In this document: positions 16,658-26,571 of the stretch, piece by piece
Layout: every line of letters begins with the position of its first letter
Position numbering within the stretch: position 1 is the stretch's first letter
Assembly: GCA_012800435.1 (NCBI GenBank)
Contig: JAAZJH010000020.1
Coordinates: 1 to 61,766 of the forward strand
Origin: Clostridiaceae bacterium
GTDB taxonomy: Bacteria; Bacillota; Clostridia; Saccharofermentanales; DTU023
DNA length: 61,766 nt
Reading direction: 5' to 3'
Translations under genes and position numbers: made by a program
The notes under the pieces: generated by a model
The model's input: only the letters and a program-made list of their open reading frames with translations
What the model was told of the DNA's origin: nothing
The model's database searches: none

Positions 16658-18988
16658 CTATTCAAAATCAGGACTCTCAGCATAATCGTCGTAGGGGCCC
16701 ATGTGTTCATGTGTCGGTTCTACTCCGAAATATTCACACAGAATACGATACGAAATGTCTGCAGAAAACACGCCGTATGCGCCATCTGAAATCACGTGCG
16801 CAATCACAATTTCCGGATCATATGCCGGGGCAAAACAGACAAATACGGAATTCGTAATCTGTTCCATATCTTCATTGAACGCCTCCGCTGTTCCCGTTTT
16901 ACAGGCCACAGCATAGGGAAAATCTTTAAACAGGAGCCCGGTGCGTGTTGCCGCGTTGTTCGACAACCCGACCATCGCCGTACGAAGAAGAGAAACGTTT
17001 TCATCTCTAAAATTAAGGGGCGATCGTTCAATACGTTCGGGCACCACGACCAGACCGTCCTGATCAACCACTTCTTTAATGAAATGTGGAGTGACAAGAT
17101 GATTTGTTGCGATGCCGCCAATTGCCCGAGCCATTTGCAGCATCGTATAACTATTGTAAAGCTGCCCGATCGAAGCCTGACATGTGTCAGAAAAAAACCA
17201 TTCTTGATTCACCGGAAGCGGATTGAGCTGTTTCTTCAACTCGCGAGTCGGAAAAACGCCGGAAACCTCCCCGTCAATGTCAACACCTGTTCTTTTTCCA
17301 AGGCCAAGGCTTTCAGCAATCTTTTTGATATTATCAATCCCCGTGTCGACACCGATTTGGTAGAAATATAGATTGCAGGAAACTACAAGCGCGCGCGTAA
17401 AGTTCAGCGGACCATGCCCGGCTTTACTCGAACAATGCCAAACATAACCGCCGATATCTTCTTTTCCGCGACATACGCGAACATTATTCGAAGCGGTTAT
17501 CGTGCCCATCTCAAGAGCCGCCATACCGGTGACGGGTTTGAACGTGGAACCGGGTGTATACGTCGCGGAAATTCCGCGGTTAATCAGCGGCTGCCTTTCC
17601 TCTCCGGTTAACAAAGCTTGCACACGTTGCGCCGCCTCCGGATTATCGAACTGATCAACGAAATCCGACGGATCAAAGTCGGGATAATTCGCATTAACTA
17701 AAACAGCGCCGGTCTTCGCATCCATAACGATCACACAGCCGTCCGTCGCTTTCATGATGCGCTCGCCGTTCGTACTGCCTCGAAATTCCATTATTTTGCG
17801 TTCCAGTTCATCGCGCGCAATTTTCTGAAGATTCAGATCAATCGTCATCTTCACTTCACATCCTGCAGCAGGGCGCTGCCGGATTTCACCGGGGATAAGA
17901 ACGACTTTGCCGGATTCATCCTCTTGCCAAGAATCCAACGTCATCAGCCCGAATCGCCCACGGAGATAACTCTCTGCCGCCTGTTCAACGCCTGATTTTC
18001 CAATGGTATCGTTAATGGCATAACCTGATGTTTTTAAAACGTTGTATTCCGACGCTGAAATAGCTCCGATATAGCCTAATGCATGTCCGATGTAACGGCT
18101 GTCATCGGTGTATCGTCGTTCATAATGGCGCACTACAATAACACCTGGAAACCGGTAATTCTGTTCTGTAAAATAGGCGGCAAGTTCCGAAGAAACGTTG
18201 TCTGCCAAAAGAATGGGCTGTCCGCTCACGAAGTTCCAATTTTGCTCAAGAAGCAGATAGCGCAACTGCATAATGATGAACGCTTCGCCATCCGAGTAAA
18301 GACGACTTCCCGAAGTGCGATCGGGTTCGATATTAAAAAAATCGTAGAGCAGATAGTAGAAAAAATCATTCGGATCGTCTCGTACAATGCGATTTTTTTC
18401 AAAAAAGGTAACCGCCTTATCCTTTTCGACGAGATTAAATAGATCGCGGTTTGTCTGCCAGCGTACGATCGCATCGTACGGTTGTCTAAAAACAAATCGT
18501 AATGATGTATCCTTATCAAGCAGATCAACCCCGCGAAGTGATGATTCCACATCGAGCCAACTCAACAAAGGACTATCAAAAACACAACCGTATTCGCCGA
18601 AAAGACGTGCCAAATCCAGCAACGTTCGGTTCAACGAAGCTTCACTCATACCCGTATTCACTAGGGCAACACCTAAGAGAGTCTCACTTACCGCAAGCGG
18701 AAGACCGTTGCGATCTACGATGTCACCGCGCGGTGCGGCAATCTTAATAGAACCGACACTGCCCCATGTCTCGGGTGAACCTGCGTCGAACTCTCCAAAA
18801 AGTTGAAGTGATGACGTACGGAGCAGCATCACTATAAAAGCCAAAATGATCAGGACGCTCAGAAGCATATAGCGATTTCTGCTCGATCTCGCTCGTCCTC
18901 GACCTGGCCGGCGCTTTCGAGTACGTCCTTTTTGAACCGGCATGATCTCTACGACTTCGTGGTCGGTGCGCGAGTTTTGATCAGACAT
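16658..18988 (-). CDS. mrdA: Penicillin-binding protein 2 (elongation transpeptidase)
   Basis: 776 residues: a basic cytoplasmic tail, one transmembrane helix (about 41-61, MLLSVLIILAFIVMLL), the PBP dimerisation domain, and the transpeptidase domain with the three catalytic motifs STFK, SCN and KTG (in ACKTGTAEAF). It cross-links lateral-wall peptidoglycan with a RodA glycosyltransferase. The ATG is preceded by GGGGAG within the end of mreD and overlaps it by eight bases. Downstream comes the MgsA homologue, 149 bases away; the min genes and rodA that commonly lie between are absent. An adjacent mreC-mreD pair supports PBP2 rather than a division PBP or SpoVD. Confidence 0.95.
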   Translation of the reverse strand: MSDQNSRTDHEVVEIMPVQKGRTRKRRPGRGRARSSRNRYMLLSVLIILAFIVMLLRTSSLQLFGEFDAGSPETWGSVGSIKIAAPRGDIVDRNGLPLAVSETLLGVALVNTGMSEASLNRTLLDLARLFGEYGCVFDSPLLSWLDVESSLRGVDLLDKDTSLRFVFRQPYDAIVRWQTNRDLFNLVEKDKAVTFFEKNRIVRDDPNDFFYYLLYDFFNIEPDRTSGSRLYSDGEAFIIMQLRYLLLEQNWNFVSGQPILLADNVSSELAAYFTEQNYRFPGVIVVRHYERRYTDDSRYIGHALGYIGAISASEYNVLKTSGYAINDTIGKSGVEQAAESYLRGRFGLMTLDSWQEDESGKVVLIPGEIRQRPAAGCEVKMTIDLNLQKIARDELERKIMEFRGSTNGERIMKATDGCVIVMDAKTGAVLVNANYPDFDPSDFVDQFDNPEAAQRVQALLTGEERQPLINRGISATYTPGSTFKPVTGMAALEMGTITASNNVRVCRGKEDIGGYVWHCSSKAGHGPLNFTRALVVSCNLYFYQIGVDTGIDNIKKIAESLGLGKRTGVDIDGEVSGVFPTRELKKQLNPLPVNQEWFFSDTCQASIGQLYNSYTMLQMARAIGGIATNHLVTPHFIKEVVDQDGLVVVPERIERSPLNFRDENVSLLRTAMVGLSNNAATRTGLLFKDFPYAVACKTGTAEAFNEDMEQITNSVFVCFAPAYDPEIVIAHVISDGAYGVFSADISYRILCEYFGVEPTHEHMGPYDDYAESPDFE

Positions 18989-19559
18989 CTATACGCTCCC
19001 CTTCCGCGAAGGACAAAGTAATCGCATCACTGTCTTCTTTCCGTTTTCTCCTGTAAAAGCCTACAAAGTAGAAGAGCGCAACGATTGCTGCTGCAACAAG
19101 ATTGCTCAAAAGCGACGACGGCAAACGGCGAAACGCTACACGCATTGATTGCGATAATGAGCGCTCATACACTGTCAGCGGAATCAGCCACGATAAAAAA
19201 GCGAATAAAAAAATCTGTAGCAGTGTAGTCACAACTGTCATCACCGGTATAGCCAAAAGAAGCGGCCTTGTTCCTTCAGGTGCAAAACGGCTTGCAAGAA
19301 GCCCCACCATCATTAGAAACAGTGTGCCTGCACCATAACCGCGACCGGCTGCAAAATCAAGAACAAACCCGCAAAAAAGACCCATCACCATTCCGTCATA
19401 ACCTGATATCCAAAGGCCGGTCACAATCGGAAGCGCCAATAAAAAATCGGGACGAAAAAAAGTGTAATGACGCCCCGGAATAAGTTCAGCTGCTGAAAGA
19501 AAGAGAATCATGAGTACATAGATGAGGATACGCCTTTTTACAGTGGCTTCTCGACTCAT
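18981..19559 (-). CDS. mreD: Rod-shape determining protein MreD
   Basis: 192 residues, about five hydrophobic segments, the size and profile of MreD, an inner-membrane component of the elongasome. Sequence conservation in this family is low; identification rests on hydropathy, the FRPDFLLALPIVTGLWISGYDGMVMGLFCGF core and position between mreC (one base upstream) and pbp2 (eight-base overlap). Confidence 0.9.
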   Translation of the reverse strand: MSREATVKRRILIYVLMILFLSAAELIPGRHYTFFRPDFLLALPIVTGLWISGYDGMVMGLFCGFVLDFAAGRGYGAGTLFLMMVGLLASRFAPEGTRPLLLAIPVMTVVTTLLQIFLFAFLSWLIPLTVYERSLSQSMRVAFRRLPSSLLSNLVAAAIVALFYFVGFYRRKRKEDSDAITLSFAEGERIDV

Positions 19560-19560
19560 A

Positions 19561-20427
19561 TCAAGGCTCCTTAGATGCGCTTTGAATTTCGACGCGCTTC
19601 AAGATAAAAACATATCGAAGATCTGAAAGATCAACAACAGGACGTATCAAACAACGAATGTCATCCCCTCCCGGTGATGACTCTACAGCGACAACTTCAC
19701 CGATGATTATGCCGCCGGGAAACAAACCTCCTTCTCCCGAGGTGAATATTCGGTCACCCTCACGAATAGGGGTACCTTTCGGAATTTGATCACCGACGCA
19801 CATACCCTGTTCGCGATATCTAACGTCACCTCGTACGCGAAAAGGAGCCCTCGTACTCCCCTCCACACAGGCGCTGACAAAAAAGGCCTCATTGATGAGA
19901 GGAATTACCTTGCTCGAGGTTAGTTCGCTTGAATGAACGCGACCAACAAGCTCATACTGCGACGTTACAACCGGATACGATGTCTGATCGCTCACCTGAA
20001 GACCGTGCGCGCGTCCAGCGTTAATACGCATAAGATCGAAAAAAGGACCGAGTTCGCCATTCAACACCGCGGCGCCTTGAACTTCTACGCCGTCATAAAG
20101 TGTTCTCAGACTAAGTGCATGCTTAAATGCTTCGTAAACTTCGGCATCATGAGCGTTTTTTTCAATTTCAAAACGGAGTTCGGCATTTTCCTGTTCAAGC
20201 GTTTCCAATTCTTCGCGAAGTGTTCGATTATCCCGATATGTGGTAAAAAAATCGCCGATCGATGAAAATGCCTTTCGAACTGTCACAACGACAGGATCAA
20301 AGACCGATCCGAAAAAGTCGCCCACACGCGTGCGAGTAGTGCCGGGCAGCGTCGTTAAAATCAGCGCTGTCAACAGCGTTGCCGCTAACAAAACAATTAC
20401 CATGATTCGGGGTCCGCGACGCTTCAT
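19561..20427 (-). CDS. mreC: Cell shape-determining protein MreC
   Basis: 288 residues. One transmembrane helix near the N-terminus (about 9-28), a coiled coil (about 65-100, TLREELETLEQENAELRFEIEK), then the beta-rich periplasmic/outer domain with GRVHSSELTSSKVIPLINE and FTSGEGGLFPGGIIIGEV, both hallmarks of MreC. It organises the elongasome together with MreD and PBP2. In most Bacillota mreB lies directly upstream of mreC; here 66 bases separate mreC from radC and no mreB is present. Confidence 0.96.
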   Translation of the reverse strand: MKRRGPRIMVIVLLAATLLTALILTTLPGTTRTRVGDFFGSVFDPVVVTVRKAFSSIGDFFTTYRDNRTLREELETLEQENAELRFEIEKNAHDAEVYEAFKHALSLRTLYDGVEVQGAAVLNGELGPFFDLMRINAGRAHGLQVSDQTSYPVVTSQYELVGRVHSSELTSSKVIPLINEAFFVSACVEGSTRAPFRVRGDVRYREQGMCVGDQIPKGTPIREGDRIFTSGEGGLFPGGIIIGEVVAVESSPGGDDIRCLIRPVVDLSDLRYVFILKRVEIQSASKEP

Positions 20428-20493
20428 TTTAACCTTCCTGTCCCGTCTTTAAACGAACACAGTTTATCACATACATTGTACTGGCGTGCGCGT

Positions 20494-21204
20494 TTACATG
20501 TATCCTTGCCGCTTCATGCTGATCGATGACTCTGCGCCGACAATGATGTGATCAAGCACAGGTATGCCCATCATACGGCCGATTTTTATAAAACGCTCTG
20601 TCGATTCAATATCAATAGCTGACGGCGATGCATCGCCACTTGGATGATTGTGCGCAAGTATCATCGCAGCAGCATTGTTTTTTACGGCTTCTCTGAAAAT
20701 ATCTCGCGGTTGAATCACCGTGCCGGTCAATCCACCCTTTGAAATGCAGATGGTGCGTAAAATACGCTTTTGAGCATCAAGAAGAATAATATGAAATTCC
20801 TCACGAGCAAGATAACGCATCTTAGGCTCAATGACCGCTAAAACACGGTCAGCCGTCGACGCTGAAGGGAGTGTCTGAACTTGACGAGCGGCAACCGCAC
20901 GCTGACCCAATTCTAAGGCCGCTAATATACGAAGGGACTTCACACGACCAATTCCCGGAATGGATTGCAGCTCCTTTGCGCTCGCGTTGAAGATTCCGGC
21001 GATACCACCGGTCATAACCAGTGCTTTTTGCGCCGTTTGAAGCGCCGTTTCGCCCTTATACCCGGAAGTTAAAATAACCGACAGCAACTCGGCATCTGAT
21101 AATGCAGCAATGCCGGCACGTTCAGCTTTCTCATAAGGCTGATCTCCAGATGGAAGTTCCCTCATTGTCAACGATCTCGCAGGATTATTAAAAGGATTTC
21201 TCAT
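20494..21204 (-). CDS. radC: RadC family JAMM-domain protein
   Basis: 236 residues from the ATG at 21202-21204, supported by GAAGG about eight bases upstream; the open frame extends further to 21303 without an SD and into holA. An N-terminal helix-hairpin-helix region (LQSIPGIGRVKSLRILAALELG) precedes the MPN/JAMM domain with HNHPSGDASPS and the preceding glutamate in AREEFHIILLD. The biochemical role is unsettled despite the historic DNA-repair name. Its place before mre genes is the usual one in Bacillota. Confidence 0.95.
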   Translation of the reverse strand: MRNPFNNPARSLTMRELPSGDQPYEKAERAGIAALSDAELLSVILTSGYKGETALQTAQKALVMTGGIAGIFNASAKELQSIPGIGRVKSLRILAALELGQRAVAARQVQTLPSASTADRVLAVIEPKMRYLAREEFHIILLDAQKRILRTICISKGGLTGTVIQPRDIFREAVKNNAAAMILAHNHPSGDASPSAIDIESTERFIKIGRMMGIPVLDHIIVGAESSISMKRQGYM

Positions 21205-21235
21205 CGTTTTATCCTTCACCTGATCCTCCAATAAA

Positions 21236-22297
21236 CTATCGCGTCGCGTCGGAAGCGGCACTGCACGCGCGGATGACAAGCATTGAAACAGCGTCCTCAT
21301 CATCGAGACGACCGGTTTTCACAGAAACATCTGCGTGAAAACAATCCTCCATCATCCTTTCAAGCTTATTTTGTGTAAAGCGCTTAGACTGACTCACCAG
21401 TTTGTTAGCAAAAAAGGAACTCTTCGTAAGTCCGCTTTTTAGCACATCCGCCGCAGATGAACATGATTTTGCTACAAGAAGATCACGAGTTTGACGTGCC
21501 AACATCGTCTGGATATAAAGCGGTGCCTCGCGTCGCGCAATCATCACATCTAACATTTGAAGCGCACGATCCATATTCCCTTCAGCGATTGCATCCGTAA
21601 GATCGAATATTTTTCCTGTCGTGTCTTCACGGCATATCAGGTCGATATCTTCCAACGTAATATCGCTTTGCTCCGTGTAGCGATGAAAAAGGAAGACGGT
21701 TTCGAGCTCATTGGCAATATCGGTCATAGCATATTCACATCGAAACATCAATGATTCTGCGGCGTCACGAGTTATTCTCATGCCATATCGTGTACAAAGC
21801 GACGACATCCAGCGCAATAGCTCACGTGGCGATTGCTTATCAATGGTCACTGTCAACGCACCGTTTGCCTGCATCGCCGACAGTAATTTATTGGACTGGC
21901 GTATCGTATTTTCAATAAAGAGAACATGGCAACGATCCGGAATGTGAATCAACGCTTCCTTCTGATCCTCAGTTAAGTTTGAAAAAGAGGATTGAGATTC
22001 AAAAAACCCGGAATACTCCACGATAATCACTTTGGCCTGAGCAAAAAGAGGCGGTGTCGCGATTTCGGAAACCAACCGCTTAATATCAATAGTCGACGGT
22101 TTTCCGTCGCCTCGAAAAGTAATCTTGGCCAATGCGTGAAGATTTGCGGGTACGAGTGTATCTATGATCTTCTTCGTCGCCTGACGGATGAGAAATATTT
22201 CTTCACCTGCAAAAATATATGCGGGTCGTTCAATTCCACGTTGAAGATCGTCCGAAAGATCTTTCCAATTTGTTATTTTACGGATTATGGTCGCCAT
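21236..22297 (-). CDS. holA: DNA polymerase III subunit delta
   Basis: 353 residues. Clamp-loader subunit that opens the beta sliding clamp. The N-terminal AAA-like lobe (PAYIFAGEEIFLIRQATKKII) lacks a functional Walker A as in all delta subunits; the C-terminal collar domain includes FDLTDAIAEGNMDRALQMLDVMIARREAPLYIQTMLARQTRDLL, spread over about residues 225-270. It follows comEC on the same strand at 181 bases, the standard arrangement; rpsT, often next, is not here. Confidence 0.94.
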   Translation of the reverse strand: MATIIRKITNWKDLSDDLQRGIERPAYIFAGEEIFLIRQATKKIIDTLVPANLHALAKITFRGDGKPSTIDIKRLVSEIATPPLFAQAKVIIVEYSGFFESQSSFSNLTEDQKEALIHIPDRCHVLFIENTIRQSNKLLSAMQANGALTVTIDKQSPRELLRWMSSLCTRYGMRITRDAAESLMFRCEYAMTDIANELETVFLFHRYTEQSDITLEDIDLICREDTTGKIFDLTDAIAEGNMDRALQMLDVMIARREAPLYIQTMLARQTRDLLVAKSCSSAADVLKSGLTKSSFFANKLVSQSKRFTQNKLERMMEDCFHADVSVKTGRLDDEDAVSMLVIRACSAASDATR

Positions 22298-22478
22298 GAC
22301 ACACCTTTATTTATCTAGTGAAGTCAAAAAATGTCGTATTCCTCTTAGATTTATCGGCCACTAGGTCAAAAAAACTATTTCTGTCATAGAAAGCAACACT
22401 GTTTTTACATCGCAATCCTGCAACTTATGCTGTTTTCTGTGATATGACGAGCATCTTTCATGTTGTTCCGGAGTTGTT

Positions 22479-25172
22479 TCAATGTTCAAGCCATGTTGTT
22501 ATCGTACCTGTTCTTTCTTTGATGATCAAGAATATCGCTCCTTGCAGATCAGTCCTGAAAACAAAAAGACCTGAGTCGTCAAGGCGCGATAGCGTATCTT
22601 GATGCGGATGTCCGAAACGATTGCCTTCACCAGCCGAAATCACTGCCGTTTGCGCCTTGGTCACATCCAAAAATGCGGATGTAGAAGACAATCTTGAGCC
22701 ATGGTGAGGAACGTGAATAATTTGACATTGAACATCGACGCCCTTTTCCATCAGAAATCTTTCTTTCTTGTGCGTAATATCACCTGTAAAAAGAAGGTCG
22801 ATTCCATCAATGTGAATTTTTAGAACGAGCGAAGCATCGTTGATGTCCGATGACGGATCTGACGCTGAAAGAACAAGACACACGGCATCATCTAACTGTA
22901 AACGATCGCCCTCGCACACCGTTGTCACTGAAACACCGTGCTTCTCTGCCAGATTTAGGAGATCATCTGTTACATCCTCTTCAACGGATGATCTTATTCT
23001 TGGGTTAGAGATACATGTGTCATTCGTGGACTTACGGTTTCCATTGCCAATTACCAGATGCCGTACCATATCGACACTCAAAAGTTCCATCACGCCTGCT
23101 GCGTGATCCTGATGGCCATGCGTCACCATAGCAACATCAATATTGTGCACTCCCAGATACCTCATGGCAGGAATCAGCGTTTGAAAACCGGAGCCGGCGT
23201 CACCGCCATCAATCAAAAAAGCATACCCCTTAGGAGAAACCAAAAGTGTTGCATCTCCTTGTCCTACATCAGCAAAAAGTACACGCCAAACGTGTTGACG
23301 TCTTCTCAATACGCCGTAGCGTATAAAAAGAACGATTGAACCTATTATCAACACTGAAATGATCACTCGGACTCGTCTGTCGCATTGATACAAACCTCTC
23401 GAACAGGCGGACGGCCGTCGATCTTTTTTTCTTAGCGATGTGTTATCACAGAAAAATTGAAAGCGTGTTCTTCCGAATTCCTCATTTGTCTTTGATTCCG
23501 CATAACGATGCCGACGAAAGGATCTTTCGGACAAACTTCCCGTCATCCTAGAATAAAAGGCTTTCCCTCCGCTATGTTGTCGGAAATAATAGAACAGCGC
23601 TCCTGCAAGAAGGGCGACCGCTGCTATCCATAACACTGATATCACAGGAAGATATAGCGCGTACGCTCTCGCACCGATGGAGGCAATCCTTAAAAGACAT
23701 CGTGCCGCAGGCGCCGTCACCGCTGCGCAATAAGTTGATACTTTCCGAACAAGAGCTGGGAAAGGCGCGAGTACAGAAAGCAAAAGGATGGAGGTGTATC
23801 CTGTAATTGTTATCCACGCAGCAAATATCATGGCGATCACATTCACAAAGGGTATACCAAGAAATAAACCGAATGACGACATCGCCTGATACGGAAGTGC
23901 AGTTAAAGCCGCAACAGACACCATTTTTAAATAATCAGCGATTATCCCCGTCCTCATTTGAATTCTGTGCGACAACAGCGATTTAACACTTGAAAATCGA
24001 TCACAAAATTTAGCCTCATTAGCGACGGAGCAACTCCACGCACATGATGGATTGTAATACGAATGTTGAAGGCTGCTTTCAAGGCTCGATACCGACCTCG
24101 TCATCAAAATCATTCCGCTTATCGTGATGCTCATCCAGAACCCTCGACTCCAGACAGAAAACGGATCAAGGATAAGCAACAAAGAACCGATGTAGCCAAT
24201 AGCATTGACGTGGTCGCGGCGACGACGTACATGCGGATCAATCCATGTCACCGCTTGCATGATCGTCGCTCTCGTAATCCCTGTTCCCCATCCGGCAAGC
24301 AGACCGGGTATCCAAATAACGCTTCTTAGGATAATTCGCTCACGTTTTGAAGAACGAGCACAACTCCGAACTATATATCGAATAGGCAGTAGAAAGAAAT
24401 AAAGATGTGATCCGGAAACACTGGTAAGATGGGCAATACCTGATGCCCTGAAGAAGTAATTCTCTTTATCCGAAAATAGGCGTGTGTCACCCAGTGTAAG
24501 AGAAGCTGTTACTGCGCCTTCCGAACTTTCAAATAGATATACGCATTGCTGATAAATGAACGTTCTCATCTTGTCAGGGAAGCGTGCAACCCTGTGATAC
24601 CAATGATCTTGACGTTGAAAGCTTCCCGATATCAAATGGCCCGAGCGTGACGCGCCGTTAGACCATAGCCATAGTCTTTTTGAAAGGGCACCGGGATTGC
24701 GCGGTGAAGACGCAACGCGAAGTTCGGCGTATCCATTCACTATATCGCCACGTCTAGCGGGCGCTTTCAAGTAAAGCATGACAAGGGATCCGCCTTTCAG
24801 TCGAATTTTCTGATATTTACCTCGTTGATATAAGGCTCTTTCTGTTGTATCCGACGGTACTTTCTCAACGCTCGACAAAAAACCTTCAGTTTTATCGCCA
24901 ATCTTCAAGTTGTTTTCTTTCATTGTCTCCGGAATCGGTAATCCGGGATCTACAACCACTCCTCTAATCCGATGTATCCCTTTCTCTCTATTTGATTCCG
25001 ATCGTACAAGATAAAAATACGTCAATACAAAAGAGAATGCCGCCGTCAAAGCGAATAACCACATGCCGTATCGAACGAATGGTATGCGAGGCGTACATTT
25101 TTTTGAGAGAAAAATCGGCATATTGCGACCGCGGTCTTGCTTGCGTATTGTGTTCATAAGATCATGGTACAT
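22479..25172 (-). CDS. comEC: ComEC/Rec2 DNA uptake channel
   Basis: 897 residues. N-terminal transmembrane and OB-like region (DUF4131, about 25-210), the multi-helix Competence domain (about 210-540, with HLTSVSGSHLYFFLLPIRYI and GWGTGITRATIMQ), a basic linker of about 60 residues rich in Arg/Ser (about 545-610), and a C-terminal metallo-beta-lactamase-like domain with LFADVGQGDATLL, DGGDAGSG and THGHQDHAAG. It is the inner-membrane pore for single-stranded DNA in natural transformation; with dprA and yifB (comM) at the other end of the window it hints at competence, though all three are also widespread in non-transformable species. The start at 25172 has no good SD; an ATG five codons later is an alternative. 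It is divergent from the prs operon, with 118 bases between. Confidence 0.93.
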   Translation of the reverse strand: MYHDLMNTIRKQDRGRNMPIFLSKKCTPRIPFVRYGMWLFALTAAFSFVLTYFYLVRSESNREKGIHRIRGVVVDPGLPIPETMKENNLKIGDKTEGFLSSVEKVPSDTTERALYQRGKYQKIRLKGGSLVMLYLKAPARRGDIVNGYAELRVASSPRNPGALSKRLWLWSNGASRSGHLISGSFQRQDHWYHRVARFPDKMRTFIYQQCVYLFESSEGAVTASLTLGDTRLFSDKENYFFRASGIAHLTSVSGSHLYFFLLPIRYIVRSCARSSKRERIILRSVIWIPGLLAGWGTGITRATIMQAVTWIDPHVRRRRDHVNAIGYIGSLLLILDPFSVWSRGFWMSITISGMILMTRSVSSLESSLQHSYYNPSCAWSCSVANEAKFCDRFSSVKSLLSHRIQMRTGIIADYLKMVSVAALTALPYQAMSSFGLFLGIPFVNVIAMIFAAWITITGYTSILLLSVLAPFPALVRKVSTYCAAVTAPAARCLLRIASIGARAYALYLPVISVLWIAAVALLAGALFYYFRQHSGGKAFYSRMTGSLSERSFRRHRYAESKTNEEFGRTRFQFFCDNTSLRKKDRRPSACSRGLYQCDRRVRVIISVLIIGSIVLFIRYGVLRRRQHVWRVLFADVGQGDATLLVSPKGYAFLIDGGDAGSGFQTLIPAMRYLGVHNIDVAMVTHGHQDHAAGVMELLSVDMVRHLVIGNGNRKSTNDTCISNPRIRSSVEEDVTDDLLNLAEKHGVSVTTVCEGDRLQLDDAVCLVLSASDPSSDINDASLVLKIHIDGIDLLFTGDITHKKERFLMEKGVDVQCQIIHVPHHGSRLSSTSAFLDVTKAQTAVISAGEGNRFGHPHQDTLSRLDDSGLFVFRTDLQGAIFLIIKERTGTITTWLEH

Positions 25173-25220
25173 AGGGACGGTAATAATAGAAGGTCTCCTT
25201 TTCCCTGAAAGCCGGCTTTA

Positions 25221-25237
25221 GCCGTCAATTTGACGGC
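25221..25237. promoter_or_regulatory. Palindromic operator candidate upstream of the prs operon
   Basis: GCCGTCAATTTGACGGC is a perfect 8-1-8 inverted repeat. It ends four bases before the -35 hexamer of the prs promoter and lies between the divergent comEC and prs genes. The core is repeated at 15290-15304 ahead of the TadE-like cluster. Confidence 0.6.
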
Positions 25238-25241
25238 GACC

Positions 25242-25270
25242 GTGTCACAATCAGTTTTTCCTGTTATAAT
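25242..25270 (+). promoter_or_regulatory. Promoter of the prs operon
   Basis: GTGTCA (25242-25247), 17 bases, perfect TATAAT (25265-25270). The start codon follows 20 bases later with SD GGGAGG. Confidence 0.75.
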
Positions 25271-25290
25271 CGAACTGACGGGAGGAACAT

Positions 25291-26556
25291 ATGGATCATC
25301 TCGCATTTCCTGCGGATCAATCAGTAAGAAACTTATTTGGAGACGAACCTCCGCTCGGATCATACGGTCCTATCGCTTTGATTACTGAGCAGATGGAGCC
25401 GGCTTTTGCTGAGCGAGTCAATCACCAGCTCAGTCTTCGTCGACATGCCATGCTGAGAGAACAGCCGGAATTAGACCTTATACCCGGTTATGTACGCAAT
25501 GAGTACCGTAAACGGTGCGATCTTTCGCGTTTCAGTTCCGGCGAGGGCAAGGCAGTTCTGCTCGATTCCGTGCGCGGTCACGATCTTTTCATACTGACGG
25601 ATGTCCTTAATTGCGGCGCCACATATCGTCGCTATGGCAACGAAGTTTCGATTGCTCCTGACGAGCATTTTCAGGATTTAGCGCGCATTGTCATTAGCGC
25701 GCGTGACTCTGCGACACGTATCAATGTAATCATGCCCTACCTTTATGAAGGACGCCGCTACCATCGAACAGGACGAGAATCGCTCGACTGTGCCATGATG
25801 CTGCGTCAGCTCTTCCGGTTGGGCATTGATAACTTTATAACGTTCGATGCCCGAGATGCTCGCGTCGCTAACGCGGTCCCGCGAAATAATTTCGAATCTT
25901 TCCCGACATCCTATCAGACGATTCGGACACTTTTGGATAAGATTCCGGACCTCGTCATTGATCGCGACCACATGATGATCGTCAGTCCGGACGAATCCAG
26001 TATCAGCAGATGCATCTTTTATGCGTCTTCCATGAAGTTGCCTTTAGGCATTTTCTATTTGCGACACGACTTCAAACTGATCAACGGCAAGATGGTTCGC
26101 TCCAGTACGCGCACCTATCTCGGAGACTCTCCTGAAGGAAAAGATATCTTGATCGTATCCGACCTCTTGGATAGCGGCAACGAATTCATCGCGTGTGCCA
26201 CCGCTCTCAAAGCGCGCGGCGCGCGAAGAGTCATCTGCGCCGCATCGTTCGCACAATTCACGGAAGGGATTGGAGCGATGCGCCAGGCTTGGGAGAATGG
26301 CGTCGTCGAACGCGTCTTTACGACGGATATGACCTATCGATCCCCGGAGCTTCTATCGTCGCCTTGGTATACGAGCATCCCTATGGCAGATGATCTTGCG
26401 CTGCTCATCACAGCTTTGAATCACGACGCTTCGCTGTCACGACTCTTAGCGCCCGCGAAACGCATCGCAGCACTGGTGAAACGTCACACGACCCGTGTTG
26501 GTGCACGTAAAAGTCTTGACCATCGGCAGATTTCATTTTCTGATCTTCAACAATAA
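25291..26556 (+). CDS. PRPP synthetase paralogue, probably non-catalytic
   Basis: 421 residues, aligned over its whole length with the next gene, including FSSGEGKAV, INVIMPYLYE, GRESLDC, PTSYQ, VSPDE and a shared C-terminus (TALNHDASLSRLL). Compared with Bacillus Prs and with its neighbour, the catalytic positions have changed: the RQ of the ATP motif is RR (155-156), the histidine of FDxH is arginine (FDARDA, 185-190), the flexible-loop KRR is LRH (257-259), and the PRPP-binding DD is SD (VSDLLDSGNE, 289-298). This is the pattern expected for a regulatory subunit, comparable to mammalian PRPP-synthetase-associated proteins. ATG with strong SD GGGAGG five bases upstream. It is co-transcribed with the canonical copy 15 bases downstream. 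Confidence 0.8.
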   Translation: MDHLAFPADQSVRNLFGDEPPLGSYGPIALITEQMEPAFAERVNHQLSLRRHAMLREQPELDLIPGYVRNEYRKRCDLSRFSSGEGKAVLLDSVRGHDLFILTDVLNCGATYRRYGNEVSIAPDEHFQDLARIVISARDSATRINVIMPYLYEGRRYHRTGRESLDCAMMLRQLFRLGIDNFITFDARDARVANAVPRNNFESFPTSYQTIRTLLDKIPDLVIDRDHMMIVSPDESSISRCIFYASSMKLPLGIFYLRHDFKLINGKMVRSSTRTYLGDSPEGKDILIVSDLLDSGNEFIACATALKARGARRVICAASFAQFTEGIGAMRQAWENGVVERVFTTDMTYRSPELLSSPWYTSIPMADDLALLITALNHDASLSRLLAPAKRIAALVKRHTTRVGARKSLDHRQISFSDLQQ

Positions 26557-26571
26557 CAAGAGGAGCATCTC

